Part shown: positions 1 to 9,557 of the stretch, in pieces
How the letters are laid out: each line of letters begins with the position of its first letter
Numbering within the stretch: position 1 is the first letter of the stretch
Assembly: GCA_027486895.1 (NCBI GenBank)
Contig: JAIXOE010000002.1
Location: 23,982 to 87,981, forward strand
Direction: 5' to 3'
Length of the DNA stretch: 64,000 nucleotides
Source of the DNA: Sphingomonadales bacterium
GTDB taxonomy: Bacteria > Pseudomonadota > Alphaproteobacteria > Sphingomonadales > Sphingomonadaceae
The notes under the pieces: model-generated
The model's input: the letters and a program-made list of their open reading frames with translations, nothing else
Told to the model about the DNA's origin: nothing
Database searches by the model: none
Made by a program: the position numbers and the translations under genes

Positions 1-6
1 TGTTAT

Positions 7-549
7 ATGTCCGACATGAAACGCTCATATTTTTCCGGTGTTTTGGCAGTCATGGCAATGCTTGCATCTGTGCAGTCAACAGCATGGGCGGCCCCTGCCA
101 CCGGCGAGGCGCAGATTGTTATGGTCACGCCATTGACCTTCATCAACAATGATAACCTCGATTTTGGTCGCATTATTCCTGCAAATGTTGCCGGAACGGT
201 TTCAATTTCGGAGACAAATACGCGAACTGCCACCAACGGCATCGTGCCCGTCGGGAACGATTATCAAGCTGCCCGTTTTGCTGGCATGGGTGCTCAAGAC
301 CAACGCGTGCGTATTCATATTTCGCCGACCGTCATCAGTTTGATTGGCCCGGGCCCAGCAATGACGGTGGATATTTTTGCGGTGGGGCCCGAGGCTTCGT
401 TGGCGCAAATAGGAAATTCGCCCAACTACCGAATCGTGCCAGCGGACGGCGTGTTCCAGTTTGCAGTGGCGGCACGCTTACACGTTGGCGCCAATCAGCC
501 CGCTGGCACATATTCGGGGTCGTTTACCGCAACGCTGGATTATCAATGA
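7..549 (+). CDS. DUF4402-like secreted protein
   Basis: Signal peptide, then ATGEAQIVMVTPLTFINNDNLDFGRI...; ends in AGTYSGSFTATLDYQ, typical of DUF4402 surface proteins; paralog of the next gene. Confidence 0.75.
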   Translation: MSDMKRSYFSGVLAVMAMLASVQSTAWAAPATGEAQIVMVTPLTFINNDNLDFGRIIPANVAGTVSISETNTRTATNGIVPVGNDYQAARFAGMGAQDQRVRIHISPTVISLIGPGPAMTVDIFAVGPEASLAQIGNSPNYRIVPADGVFQFAVAARLHVGANQPAGTYSGSFTATLDYQ

Positions 550-613
550 AAAGATGCGGTATCTCTTTGCCACCCGGTTCTAGAGAATATCTTTACTTTT
601 TCGAGCTAACTGC

Positions 614-1171
614 TTGAGGATGATCTGGACCAACCGATTTCCTCAACGCGCCGCAACGGCGTCATTGCTGGCCGCTTTTGCCACATTGGCGGTGCAACCA
701 GCCCATGCCGGGACGACTCCCGGTAGCGCGGAAATCACCATTGTTCGTCCGTTGTCTTTCGTTATCGACGACAATCTCGATTTTGGAACGGTCGTTCGTG
801 GAACCACCGCAGGAACGGTAACCATCGCGCCAACAGGAACGCGCACCCAGACCGGTGGCGTCGCCTTAGCAAATGGCGGCGGTCACAAGCCCGCATCATT
901 TGCGGGGCAAGGGACATTCAATCAACGCGTCGATATTTCGCTTGGTGCGAACACTATTTTTCTGAACGGCCCGGGCGCGCCTATGCGGGTACGTGATTTT
1001 GTCATCGGCAGTACGCCTACAGCCGTTCTGACAACCACGCCGCTTCGATTCCAGATTGCCGCTCCCACCGGGATTTTTGCATTTCCAGTTGGCGCCACGC
1101 TTGAAGTTGCTGCAAACCAAGCCCCCGGTAGTTACACCGGCAATTGGTCAATCACGCTCAATTATTTCTGA
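614..1171 (+). CDS. DUF4402-like secreted protein (tandem paralog)
   Basis: Signal peptide, GSAEITIVRPLSFVIDDNLDFGTVV...; C-term GSYTGNWSITLNYF. Confidence 0.75.
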   Translation: MRMIWTNRFPQRAATASLLAAFATLAVQPAHAGTTPGSAEITIVRPLSFVIDDNLDFGTVVRGTTAGTVTIAPTGTRTQTGGVALANGGGHKPASFAGQGTFNQRVDISLGANTIFLNGPGAPMRVRDFVIGSTPTAVLTTTPLRFQIAAPTGIFAFPVGATLEVAANQAPGSYTGNWSITLNYF

Positions 1172-1210
1172 GCCGTTGCAGCCCTGCGACGGCTTTGCTA
1201 AGCGCCGCGC

Positions 1211-1402
1211 ATGAACAACAGTCCCGAAACCATCCGAGTCCGTGAACCGCGCGTTGCTTGCGACGGCAGCGGTGATATCCCTGCCGCATTGGGTCACCCA
1301 CGCGTCTGGCTTCAGATTGATGAAAAAGGCTATGTCGATTGCGGCTATTGCGACCGGCATTTTGTGCTTGTCGGCGGCCCGGCGGACAACGGCAAAGATT
1401 AA
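1211..1402 (+). CDS. zinc-finger domain (zf-CHCC / NDUFS6-like) small protein
   Basis: 63 aa with ACDG...LGHPRVWLQIDEKGYVDCGYCDRHFVL, a C-H-C-C zinc-finger pattern. Confidence 0.8.
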   Translation: MNNSPETIRVREPRVACDGSGDIPAALGHPRVWLQIDEKGYVDCGYCDRHFVLVGGPADNGKD

Positions 1403-1411
1403 AGCCGGCGT

Positions 1412-2638
1412 TTAAACCAACATTTCCTGCGCTGGCCCTTGGCCAAGAAAATTGGCAGGACTTGCACTCGCACCATATGCACCAGCGCAGAAGATAGCGA
1501 CCAAATCCCCCACATCTGCGCGTGGCAGATGTGCTTGATCCGACAGCTTATCGAGCGGCGTGCATAAACAGCCAACGATCGATGCGACCTCCTCAGGCTC
1601 CGAAGCAAATTTATTCGCAATCGCCACCGGATAGTTGCGGCGTATCACCGAACCGAAATTGCCGCTTGCGGCCAGTTGGTGGTGCAGCCCGCCGTCGGTG
1701 ATCAGGAAAATTTCGCCATGGCTGATTTTGCGGTCGACAATGCGCGTCAGATACACGCCAGCTTCGCCCACAAGATAGCGGCCGAGCTCAATGCAGAAAT
1801 GCGTATCTGACAGGCTTGTGGGCAGCGCATCCAGCGCCTCGCCAAGAGCCGCGCCGACGGCGGCGATATCGACTGGCATATCACCGGGAAAATAAGGAAT
1901 GCCAAAACCCCCGCCTAAGTTAACATGCGGGGGCGGCACACCAATTGCTTCAGTCAGTTCGGCAACCAGAGCGAGAGTTTGCGACTGCATTTCGATGATA
2001 GCATCCGCCTTGAGCGCCTGTGACCCTGCATAAATATGAAAGCCGCGAAATTCAGCGCCTGAGGCGATGATGCGCTTTACAAGAGCGGGCACACGGGCAG
2101 CATCCACGCCAAATTGCTTTGCACCGCCGCCCATTTTCATGCCTGAACCTTTTAGGTCAAAGCTTGGATTGACTCGAACGGCGAGGCGTGGGGTCACACC
2201 AAGTCTTGCGCCAATGGCGACAGCCCTTTCGAACTCACCCTCGGACTCGCAATTCAGGGTCACGCCCAATGAAATAGCGCGGTCCAATTCGCGGTCACGC
2301 TTGCCGGGGCCAGCAAAGCTGATCTTGGTTGCATCAACGCCGGCAGCCAGCGCCAATTCGAGCTCACCGCCAGACGCGATATCAAAACCGTCGACCATCC
2401 CGTTCATCAGTTTCAGCACTGCGGGAAAGGGATTGCCCTTCATCGCATAATGTATGGCCAAGCGCTTTGGCATCGCAGCGCGCAAATCTGCAACGCGTTT
2501 GCGTAAATGGTCGGCAGAATACACAAACAACGGCGTATCTTCGGCGCGCTCTACCAACGCGGAGGCTGTCATACCGCCGATCGCGAGCTCGCCGTCGATG
2601 GCGCTATAGCCAGCTGGAATGGGTCCGGTATCTTTCAC
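1412..2638 (-). CDS. PLP-dependent decarboxylase, exosortase A system-associated type
   Basis: Orn/DAP/Arg decarboxylase group 2 fold: HYAMKGNPFPAVLK (PLP lysine), LGGGFGIPYF, CAGAYGASASP. Confidence 0.8.
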   Translation of the reverse strand: MKDTGPIPAGYSAIDGELAIGGMTASALVERAEDTPLFVYSADHLRKRVADLRAAMPKRLAIHYAMKGNPFPAVLKLMNGMVDGFDIASGGELELALAAGVDATKISFAGPGKRDRELDRAISLGVTLNCESEGEFERAVAIGARLGVTPRLAVRVNPSFDLKGSGMKMGGGAKQFGVDAARVPALVKRIIASGAEFRGFHIYAGSQALKADAIIEMQSQTLALVAELTEAIGVPPPHVNLGGGFGIPYFPGDMPVDIAAVGAALGEALDALPTSLSDTHFCIELGRYLVGEAGVYLTRIVDRKISHGEIFLITDGGLHHQLAASGNFGSVIRRNYPVAIANKFASEPEEVASIVGCLCTPLDKLSDQAHLPRADVGDLVAIFCAGAYGASASPANFLGQGPAQEMLV

Positions 2639-4155
2639 GCAGCCAGCCTTTGCACCAACATATTGCGATCTAGTTTACCGTTTGCACTTTTCGGGAAGGT
2701 ATCAAGCCACACGATTTCGGCTGGTTGCATGAAATTGGGCAAAGTCGTTTTCAAATATGACTTCAACCCGTCATCATCGCCGTTGCCGCGCACAAACAAT
2801 ATGATAGCCGTACCCAGCCGCTCATCCTTGCGGCCCAAAGCGCAAGCTTCGGCGACCAGTCCGCTTTCGACAGCAGCTTCCTCAATTTCGGTGGGTGATA
2901 CGCGGTTACCACTTGTTTTAATCATCGCGTCATCGCGCCCGACAAAATAGAGCAGACCGTCCGCATCGCGGCGAACCGTGTCACCCGACCATACTGCCGT
3001 ACCGCCATATTTCGAGAATATAGGTGCAGGCTTAAACCGTTCGGCGGTCCGTTGCGAATCTTGCCAATAGCCTTGCCCGACAAGCGGACCAGCGTGGACC
3101 AGTTCGCCCGGCTGATCCGATGCGGCTTCGCTGCCGTCCGTGGCCACGACCATGATCTCGGCAAAAGGAATAGCGCGCCCCATGCTCGTCGGGTTTGCGT
3201 CGATCAGAGCAGGATCAAGAAAGGTTGAGCGGAAGGCTTCAGTCAGTCCATACATCGCATAGATATCGGTCCGCTCTCCAAAAATGCTGCGCAGCATTTT
3301 TACGAGGCTTGGGGTCAACGCACCGCCAGAATTGGTCAGTCGCCGCATATTCTGCGTCGCTTCCACAGGCCACAATTGTTCAGTCAACTGCACCCACAAA
3401 GGCGGCACTGCGGCGAGGGTGGTGATTTTATGCTGCACGCAGGCTTTGATGACATCACGCGGCGTCAGATAATCCAGCGGAACGACGCAGCCCCCTGCCC
3501 GCCATGTCGACAGCAACTGGTTCTGACCATAATCAAAGCTGAGCGGCAGCACCGCGAGCGTTTTGTCATCCGGGGTGAGCTTGAGATATTGCGCTACGCT
3601 CGCGGCGCCCAATGCAAGGTTCGCGTGCGAAAGCATCACACCTTTGGGACGACCCGTAGAGCCGCTGGTATATAGGATCGCGGCCAGCGTGTCTGTGTCA
3701 GTTGAGGGTGGGAGTGGCGGAATTGATAGGGCGCTACTGTCGTCCAAAACCGCCAACACAGTCTTTTCGTCGACAACGCTATAGTCCTCGCCGTTTCGGG
3801 GAGGAGTTAGCGTAGCCGCCCGCCCAGCATTCGTAATCAACAACCGCGCAATACTATCGCCCATGATATGCGCAACCTGTGGCGCTTTCAGCAGCGGGTT
3901 AACTGGTACATGCACAAGCCCAGCACGGACCACTGCCAAAGGCATCAGGCACGCTACCTCGCCTTTGCCCAACCATGTCGCCACCCGGTCACCAGAACGC
4001 AGGTCCGTCGCCGCCAGCCATGCAGCCAACCGACCGATACGGAGATTTAACTCCTGATAATTATATGTGCGATCACGAATCGTCAGCGCGCTCGCGAGAG
4101 GTTGCCCAAACAGGGGCAAGTGATCGAGTGGGAACAACGGCAAATCGTGCGTCAT
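2635..4155 (-). CDS. AMP-forming acyl-CoA ligase, exosortase A system-associated type
   Basis: ILYTSGSTGRPKGVMLSHANL, YGLTEAFRSTFLDP, FPKSANGKLDR; 4-bp overlap with the decarboxylase. Confidence 0.8.
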   Translation of the reverse strand: MTHDLPLFPLDHLPLFGQPLASALTIRDRTYNYQELNLRIGRLAAWLAATDLRSGDRVATWLGKGEVACLMPLAVVRAGLVHVPVNPLLKAPQVAHIMGDSIARLLITNAGRAATLTPPRNGEDYSVVDEKTVLAVLDDSSALSIPPLPPSTDTDTLAAILYTSGSTGRPKGVMLSHANLALGAASVAQYLKLTPDDKTLAVLPLSFDYGQNQLLSTWRAGGCVVPLDYLTPRDVIKACVQHKITTLAAVPPLWVQLTEQLWPVEATQNMRRLTNSGGALTPSLVKMLRSIFGERTDIYAMYGLTEAFRSTFLDPALIDANPTSMGRAIPFAEIMVVATDGSEAASDQPGELVHAGPLVGQGYWQDSQRTAERFKPAPIFSKYGGTAVWSGDTVRRDADGLLYFVGRDDAMIKTSGNRVSPTEIEEAAVESGLVAEACALGRKDERLGTAIILFVRGNGDDDGLKSYLKTTLPNFMQPAEIVWLDTFPKSANGKLDRNMLVQRLAA

Positions 4156-4184
4156 ATTGGCAATATCGCTTGGAGTGAAAGTTC

Positions 4185-5231
4185 ATGTCAGAGGTCAGCT
4201 ATTTGCCGGTAAAAGGTGAATATCACGATAATTTCCTGACAGCCCAGGTGGCAGCCGGAGGACGTCTTGACCGCGAATTTCAAAAGAGCCTGTTTGACCG
4301 GCTTGACTGGCTGGACCAGCTTCATCGCCTCGCGCTGCGCGACAACCCGCCATTGTTGTTGCGCGCACATCAAGGGGACGCCGACGCTTGGATGCCGCTG
4401 ATGCGTCAAGGCAATGGCCATCATGTCGCGCTTGCCAATTGGTACAATTTCAGCTGGCGGCCGATTTTTGGCGGCGCTTATGACGAAGTGACACGCTTGG
4501 CGTTGCTCCGTCAGTTTGCGCAAAGCGCAAAGGATCGCACGCGCAGGCTGACATTAGCCCCCGTTCCGGATGAAGACGGCTCAGCAAGCGAAATCGCCGC
4601 GGCCTTTGCATCAAGTGGCTGGGTCGTGGAAATGTCCGCCTGCGATGAAAATCACCATCTGCGCGTCAAAGGCCGGACGTTTGACGAATATTGGGCAGGA
4701 CGTCCCGGTCAGCTGAAAAATACCGTCAAGCGCAAGGGTAAAAAGGGAGTCGTTTCGATACGCATCGAACAGACATTTGATGAGGCTGCGTGGCGCGATT
4801 ATGAACGCATTTATGCCCGCAGTTGGAAGCCCTCGGAAGGCAGTCCGGAATTCCTCATGCAACTGGCTCGGCAAGAGGGTGCGGCAGGCAATTTGCGACT
4901 CGGATTGGCCTATATTGATGGGCAGCCTGTGGCCGCGCAGTTCTGGACAGTCGAAAACAAAATCGCGCTCATTCACAAATTGGCACATGACGAACGGCAT
5001 CTGGCATCATCGCCTGGTACGTTATTGTCAGCAGCACTGTTTCAGCATGTCATCGATATCGATAAAGTTGCTGAAATTGATTTCGGGACTGGCAGCGATC
5101 CTTACAAACGCGAGTGGATGGAAGAAATGCGTCCCCGGTTTCGAATTGACCTGCTGTGGCCAAACCACATCGCCAACTGGCCCATGATTGCCCGCCACCA
5201 CTTACGCCAAATGCGCGGCAAAGCCGCTTAA
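4185..5231 (+). CDS. GNAT/FemAB-like N-acyltransferase
   Basis: C-terminal GNAT-like fold, ...KRKGKKGVVSIRIEQTFDEAAWRDYERIYARSWKPSEG...; upstream of an ACP gene in an exosortase-associated set. Confidence 0.65.
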   Translation: MSEVSYLPVKGEYHDNFLTAQVAAGGRLDREFQKSLFDRLDWLDQLHRLALRDNPPLLLRAHQGDADAWMPLMRQGNGHHVALANWYNFSWRPIFGGAYDEVTRLALLRQFAQSAKDRTRRLTLAPVPDEDGSASEIAAAFASSGWVVEMSACDENHHLRVKGRTFDEYWAGRPGQLKNTVKRKGKKGVVSIRIEQTFDEAAWRDYERIYARSWKPSEGSPEFLMQLARQEGAAGNLRLGLAYIDGQPVAAQFWTVENKIALIHKLAHDERHLASSPGTLLSAALFQHVIDIDKVAEIDFGTGSDPYKREWMEEMRPRFRIDLLWPNHIANWPMIARHHLRQMRGKAA

Positions 5232-5245
5232 CAAGAAAGAGAAAA

Positions 5246-5506
5246 ATGTCACAGGACGTAGAAACAATAATCCGCACGCTTTTGTCAGATGTGCTTGGGC
5301 TTTCATCGGAACAGGTCTCGGCTTTGCAAGATGACAGCGAATTATTCGGCGCGATCCCCGAATTGGATTCAATGGCGGTGGCTGGTTTGTTGACAGAGCT
5401 TGAGGACAGGCTGGATATCATGATTGACGATGATGAAGTCGATGGCGAGTTGTTCGCGACATTTGGCAATCTGGTGCGCTTTGCTGAGACGAAGGTCGCT
5501 GAGTGA
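5246..5506 (+). CDS. acyl carrier protein
   Basis: MSQDVETIIRTLLSDVLGL...PELDSMAVAGLLTELEDRLDI with the phosphopantetheine DS(M) motif; start trimmed from the 5156 ORF to the ATG after an AAGAAAGAG ribosome site. Confidence 0.8.
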   Translation: MSQDVETIIRTLLSDVLGLSSEQVSALQDDSELFGAIPELDSMAVAGLLTELEDRLDIMIDDDEVDGELFATFGNLVRFAETKVAE

Positions 5507-6195
5507 GGCCACAGCCACTCCATATCTACTACAATACAGCCGGCCAAAGCGAATATGGCCTTCGCTTTGGCCCAGCTGATGCCGACCGCATTGTCCTCAT
5601 CCTCCCGCCGCTGTTTGACGAAATGAACCGCACACGGCGGATGATGGTCGAGGCTATGCGGCATTTGGCAAAGCGCGATGTGGCATCGCTGCTACCGGAC
5701 CTACCCGGAAGCAATGAAAGCAGAACAGCCCTTTCAGAGCAGTCGATGGAAAGCTGGCGGCGCGCTGCATCTGATGCCGCTATACAATCGAAGGCAACGC
5801 ATGTGCTTTCCATCCGCGGTGGCAGCTTGCTCGACGATGCCACGGGCCTTCCCATTTGCCGATTGGCACCGGTGAAGGGTGCCTCGCTTTTGAAAACGCT
5901 GCTGCGCGCGCGGATTTCGGCGGATAAGGAGGCCGGCTTAGTCACCAGTGCCGAGCAGCTCATAATAGAGGGACAACGCCATGGGCTTAATCTTGCTGGC
6001 CATGCGATTGGTCCAGCGATGCTCGGCGATCTCGAGAAAGCACTTCCCGTCCTATCTGACGCAACGACCGAAGCGGCGCTTAGCGACGTGGCTGGAACCG
6101 CTTTGTGGTTGCGGTCAGAGCCTGGCGACAGTCCTGAAATGTCAGCAGCGCTTGCTGGCTACATTGACCAATGGAGCGCAACGTGCGGACGATAG
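5503..6195 (+). CDS. alpha/beta hydrolase 2, exosortase A system-associated type
   Basis: FGPADADRIVLILPPLFDEMNRTRRM...LPDLPGSNES; 4-bp overlap with the ACP gene. Confidence 0.65.
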   Translation: MRPQPLHIYYNTAGQSEYGLRFGPADADRIVLILPPLFDEMNRTRRMMVEAMRHLAKRDVASLLPDLPGSNESRTALSEQSMESWRRAASDAAIQSKATHVLSIRGGSLLDDATGLPICRLAPVKGASLLKTLLRARISADKEAGLVTSAEQLIIEGQRHGLNLAGHAIGPAMLGDLEKALPVLSDATTEAALSDVAGTALWLRSEPGDSPEMSAALAGYIDQWSATCGR

Positions 6196-7001
6196 TCAAT
6201 TTTCCATGCGGCACCGACAATATGACGGGCGCGTTCGATGCCGCCGACGGCACGACTGGCCTGCTCATAATCAGCGGCGGGAACGAAATTCGCAGCGGGG
6301 CTTATGCGGGCCAAGCTGCCATGGCGCAGCATGCCCAGGCACTTGGTTATCCCGTCTTCCGCTTTGACCGGCGCGGCGTCGGCGACAGCGAAGGAGAAAA
6401 CAGAGGCTTCGAACATAGCGCAGATGACATTGCTGCGGCTTTGCAGGCCTTTCGTGCTCTGGCACCCCAATTGCGTAACATTGTCGGATTTGGAAACTGC
6501 GATGCTGCGACTGCTCTGGTGCTTTTTCCAGATCGCGATGCGTTCAGTACGCTTATTCTGGCCAATCCATGGACCATCGACGGCGCGCCAGAGACGGACG
6601 AAACCCACTCCCCCAACGTTGCGGCCATTCGCGCGCGTTATTGGGCAAGGTTGAAAAACCCCCGCAGCATCATCGATCTTTTGACGGGCAAAATTGACGT
6701 CAAAAAACTTGCTTCAGGCCTAGCCAAAGCATCCGTGCGCGAACCGGTTTCGGATTTGGCGACACGTATTGCCGCAAACTTGCTGGAACGCGAGGGACCT
6801 ACCGAAATATTGGTTGCGGAACGCGACACAACGGCTCGTGCTTTTCTGGCGGCATGGCGGTCCGCGACGTTTCAGAATGTGCGCGCGAAGGCGAACATAT
6901 CTCTGTCATCTTATGACACCGCGTCACACAGCTTCGCCGATCCCGCCGCACGCAATTGGCTATATGCGCACGTCGAACGGGTGCTTAAACAGCAGGACTG
7001 A
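6171..7001 (+). CDS. alpha/beta hydrolase 1, exosortase A system-associated type
   Basis: GLLIISGGNEIRSGAYAGQAAMAQHAQALGYPVFRFDRRGVGDSEGENRGFEH. Confidence 0.7.
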   Translation: MERNVRTIVNFPCGTDNMTGAFDAADGTTGLLIISGGNEIRSGAYAGQAAMAQHAQALGYPVFRFDRRGVGDSEGENRGFEHSADDIAAALQAFRALAPQLRNIVGFGNCDAATALVLFPDRDAFSTLILANPWTIDGAPETDETHSPNVAAIRARYWARLKNPRSIIDLLTGKIDVKKLASGLAKASVREPVSDLATRIAANLLEREGPTEILVAERDTTARAFLAAWRSATFQNVRAKANISLSSYDTASHSFADPAARNWLYAHVERVLKQQD

Positions 7002-8313
7002 ATTGCCGCGATGCCGGTTTACGGTAGGCATCAAGCAGCGACGCAATCGCCCGCGAATATGGAATTCCGTCCGGCTCAATGATGATGCAATCTTGTTCCA
7101 GCCGGGCAAGGCCTTGGTCAGAAAATCCCCGCATTTTTAATGGCAAATCAGACACTAATCCGACGGGAATTGGGCCAGAATTGCCTGTGCATAGCAGTTT
7201 TTCGATAAGTTTGCCGCGCAATTGGGCATCATCATCGCGCGCGACGCCGCGAACTGCAGTCATGTCATGTGCAGTCGTCCGCGCGCGATAATCGCCTACA
7301 TTTTTTTCGTTTTGGATAATGTATTTTGGAAAATTGCTGATCGCGCTTGCGCCCATACCAATCATGATATCGCTATTGTCGTCAGTGAACCCTTGGAAGT
7401 TCCGGCGAAGTGCCCCTGCTTTAGAGGCTCTCGCAAGGCTGTCATCTGGTCTCGCAAAATGGTCGAACCCGATGGCCGTGTAGCCAGCCTTTGTGAAATA
7501 TTCGTACCCCAATTCTGCCATCGCAAAACGCTCGGCTGAGTTGGGTAACGCGGAATCATCAATGCGCCGCTGTCGGGGAAATAATTGCGGCATGTGCGCA
7601 TAACCAAAAAGTGCAATTCGGTCTGGTGCAAGGCGCGTTGTGATTTCCAGCGTCTCAAGCAAATCTGACTGCGATTGCCCGGGCAGGCCATACATCAGGT
7701 CAAAGTTGATGCCTTTGACGCCGACTTCGCGCAGCAATGCCATGCAGTTTTCAATCAACTGCAACGGTTGTGTCCGGCCAATCGCGCGTTGGATGTTTTC
7801 GGAGAAACTTTGCACACCTAGGCTGACGCGCAATACACCACAGCGCGCCAGCGTAGCCGCCCATTCGACGTTGAATATCCGGGGGTCGAGTTCCACAGAG
7901 ATTTGCGGATCGTCGCATGTAAACATCGTTCGCACACGATCCATAAGGCGGACAAATTCCACTGGAGCTAAGGCATTCGGGCTACCCCCGCCAAAGGCAA
8001 TATGTTGAACTCTCCCGCGTCCGTTTAGCCGTGCCGCAATGTGCGTTATCTCTGCCTCAAGCGCAGCGAGATAGCTGGTTAACCGTTTTTCCTTGGACGC
8101 GGCCCCGGTGTTGCAACCGCAATACCAGCATATTTCCCGGCAATATGGGATGTGCAGATAAAGCGACATAGGTGCATCGGTGGGTACATCGTCTAGCGCC
8201 TGGGAAAATGCGGACGCACCGACAGTTTCACTAAACTCCACGGCCGTCGGGTAACTTGTATATCTTGGGACATTTGCCGCCAGCAGTTCAGGATAGAAAG
8301 TCCACATGCTCAT
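6985..8313 (-). CDS. hemN: oxygen-independent coproporphyrinogen III oxidase
   Basis: LYLHIPYCREICWYCGCNT radical-SAM motif, N-term PRYTSYPTA, FGGGSPNAL. Confidence 0.9.
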   Translation of the reverse strand: MSMWTFYPELLAANVPRYTSYPTAVEFSETVGASAFSQALDDVPTDAPMSLYLHIPYCREICWYCGCNTGAASKEKRLTSYLAALEAEITHIAARLNGRGRVQHIAFGGGSPNALAPVEFVRLMDRVRTMFTCDDPQISVELDPRIFNVEWAATLARCGVLRVSLGVQSFSENIQRAIGRTQPLQLIENCMALLREVGVKGINFDLMYGLPGQSQSDLLETLEITTRLAPDRIALFGYAHMPQLFPRQRRIDDSALPNSAERFAMAELGYEYFTKAGYTAIGFDHFARPDDSLARASKAGALRRNFQGFTDDNSDIMIGMGASAISNFPKYIIQNEKNVGDYRARTTAHDMTAVRGVARDDDAQLRGKLIEKLLCTGNSGPIPVGLVSDLPLKMRGFSDQGLARLEQDCIIIEPDGIPYSRAIASLLDAYRKPASRQFSPAV

Positions 8314-8342
8314 TAATTGAACAGGACAGCGGCGGCCTGTCT

Positions 8343-8356
8343 TTGATCTCGATCAA
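8343..8356. promoter_or_regulatory. FNR/Anr-type box TTGATctcgATCAA
   Basis: Perfect TTGAT-N4-ATCAA palindrome in the hemN/ompW divergent intergenic region. Confidence 0.85.
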
Positions 8357-8439
8357 CCACTTTCTTGGCCCAGATCAATGCGATCATGCCGCATGAGGCC
8401 CACTGCGGTTTCAGCATCATCGACCAGAAAGGAAATGAC

Positions 8440-9102
8440 ATGCACTTTTGGAAATACGCAGTTCTGCCCGCCATCGCCGTCAGCGCCTTGGCTTCACCCG
8501 CTTATGCAAAAGCAGGGGACACTTTCGTCCGGGTCCGCGCAATCATGGTAGCACCAACAGAGAGCTCGGGCGGCATATTGCCAACCTTCCCTACCGAAGA
8601 AGTGAGCGTCAACAACAGCATCATGCCAGAAATTGACATCACCCATATGGTCAGCGACCATGTCGGGCTTGAGTTGATTGCAGCGACCACCAAGCACAAT
8701 GCCAGCGGCACGAGCGGAACAACTGGCAGCATTGGAAAGCTTGCTTCAACATGGGTATTGCCGCCAACTTTGACCGTTCAGTATCATTTCGCGCCAGATG
8801 CAAAAGTTCGGCCCTATGTCGGCGCAGGCGTCAATTACACGATGTTCTACTCGGAAAAGCCTTCGGCTGGACTTGAAACGGCAGTTGGGCAAACCGACGT
8901 CGATTTGAAGGACAGTTTTGGCTGGGCCGCGCAAGCAGGTATCGACATTGACCTGAATGAGAAAATGTTCCTCAATTTCGATGTCAAATATATCGATATC
9001 GACACCACGGCACGTTTGGCAACGACCGCCATTGGCACGCAGCGGGTGAAGATCAGCCTTGATCCGATTGTGTTCGGTGTTGGGGTCGGTTTCCGCTTCT
9101 AA
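8440..9102 (+). CDS. ompW: OmpW family outer-membrane protein
   Basis: Signal peptide MHFWKYAVLPAIAVSALASPAYA; PTLTVQYHFAPDAKVRPYVGAGVNYTMFY; C-term VGVGFRF. Confidence 0.85.
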   Translation: MHFWKYAVLPAIAVSALASPAYAKAGDTFVRVRAIMVAPTESSGGILPTFPTEEVSVNNSIMPEIDITHMVSDHVGLELIAATTKHNASGTSGTTGSIGKLASTWVLPPTLTVQYHFAPDAKVRPYVGAGVNYTMFYSEKPSAGLETAVGQTDVDLKDSFGWAAQAGIDIDLNEKMFLNFDVKYIDIDTTARLATTAIGTQRVKISLDPIVFGVGVGFRF

Positions 9103-9159
9103 TAGCCAGCATATCCAAACCCCAGCGGCGCTTTTCCGACGAAGAGCGCCGCATTCCTG

Positions 9160-9411
9160 TCAGCAGCAGCCGTCCTCGCCAATCCCGTCGTCAACGTCAC
9201 CGGCAGTGCGCTTCTTGCGCTCATTGGCCGCATGGCAGCCTTTCTTACAACAGCCATGACCGTCGCCCTCTTGTGGCAATCGGGGCTTAACCGGTAAAGC
9301 CATGCGCCCCCCAGGTTTACCGCAAACATCGACCATGATGGCACGCGCAGCAACTGGCATTGGTGGCATAATCAGCGCCAGCACAGCCGCCAAGGTAGCC
9401 ACACGCCTCAT
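9160..9411 (-). CDS. small Cys-rich secreted protein next to ccoS
   Basis: 83 aa, signal-peptide-like N-term, C-rich tail (GCCKKGCHAAN...GEDGCC); ATGA overlap with ccoS. Confidence 0.5.
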   Translation of the reverse strand: MRRVATLAAVLALIMPPMPVAARAIMVDVCGKPGGRMALPVKPRLPQEGDGHGCCKKGCHAANERKKRTAGDVDDGIGEDGCC

Positions 9412-9557
9412 GGCTGATCCTCATCATCAATCAGTATGCGAAGTGCGGCGCCGTCGGCATCGTCAAACTGGCCGCTTTTCACGGACCAGAAAAATCCAGC
9501 AAGGCCGAGCAAGCCCAAGCCCAAAGCAACGGGGATGAGCAAGGCAAGACCAGTCAT
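9408..9557 (-). CDS. ccoS: cbb3 oxidase assembly protein CcoS (49 aa; absent from the ORF track)
   Basis: Read by hand: MTGLALLIPVALGLGLLGLAGFFWSVKSGQFDDADGAALRILIDDEDQP*, with the CcoS FxWSxxSGQFDD signature. Confidence 0.9.
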   Translation of the reverse strand: MTGLALLIPVALGLGLLGLAGFFWSVKSGQFDDADGAALRILIDDEDQP

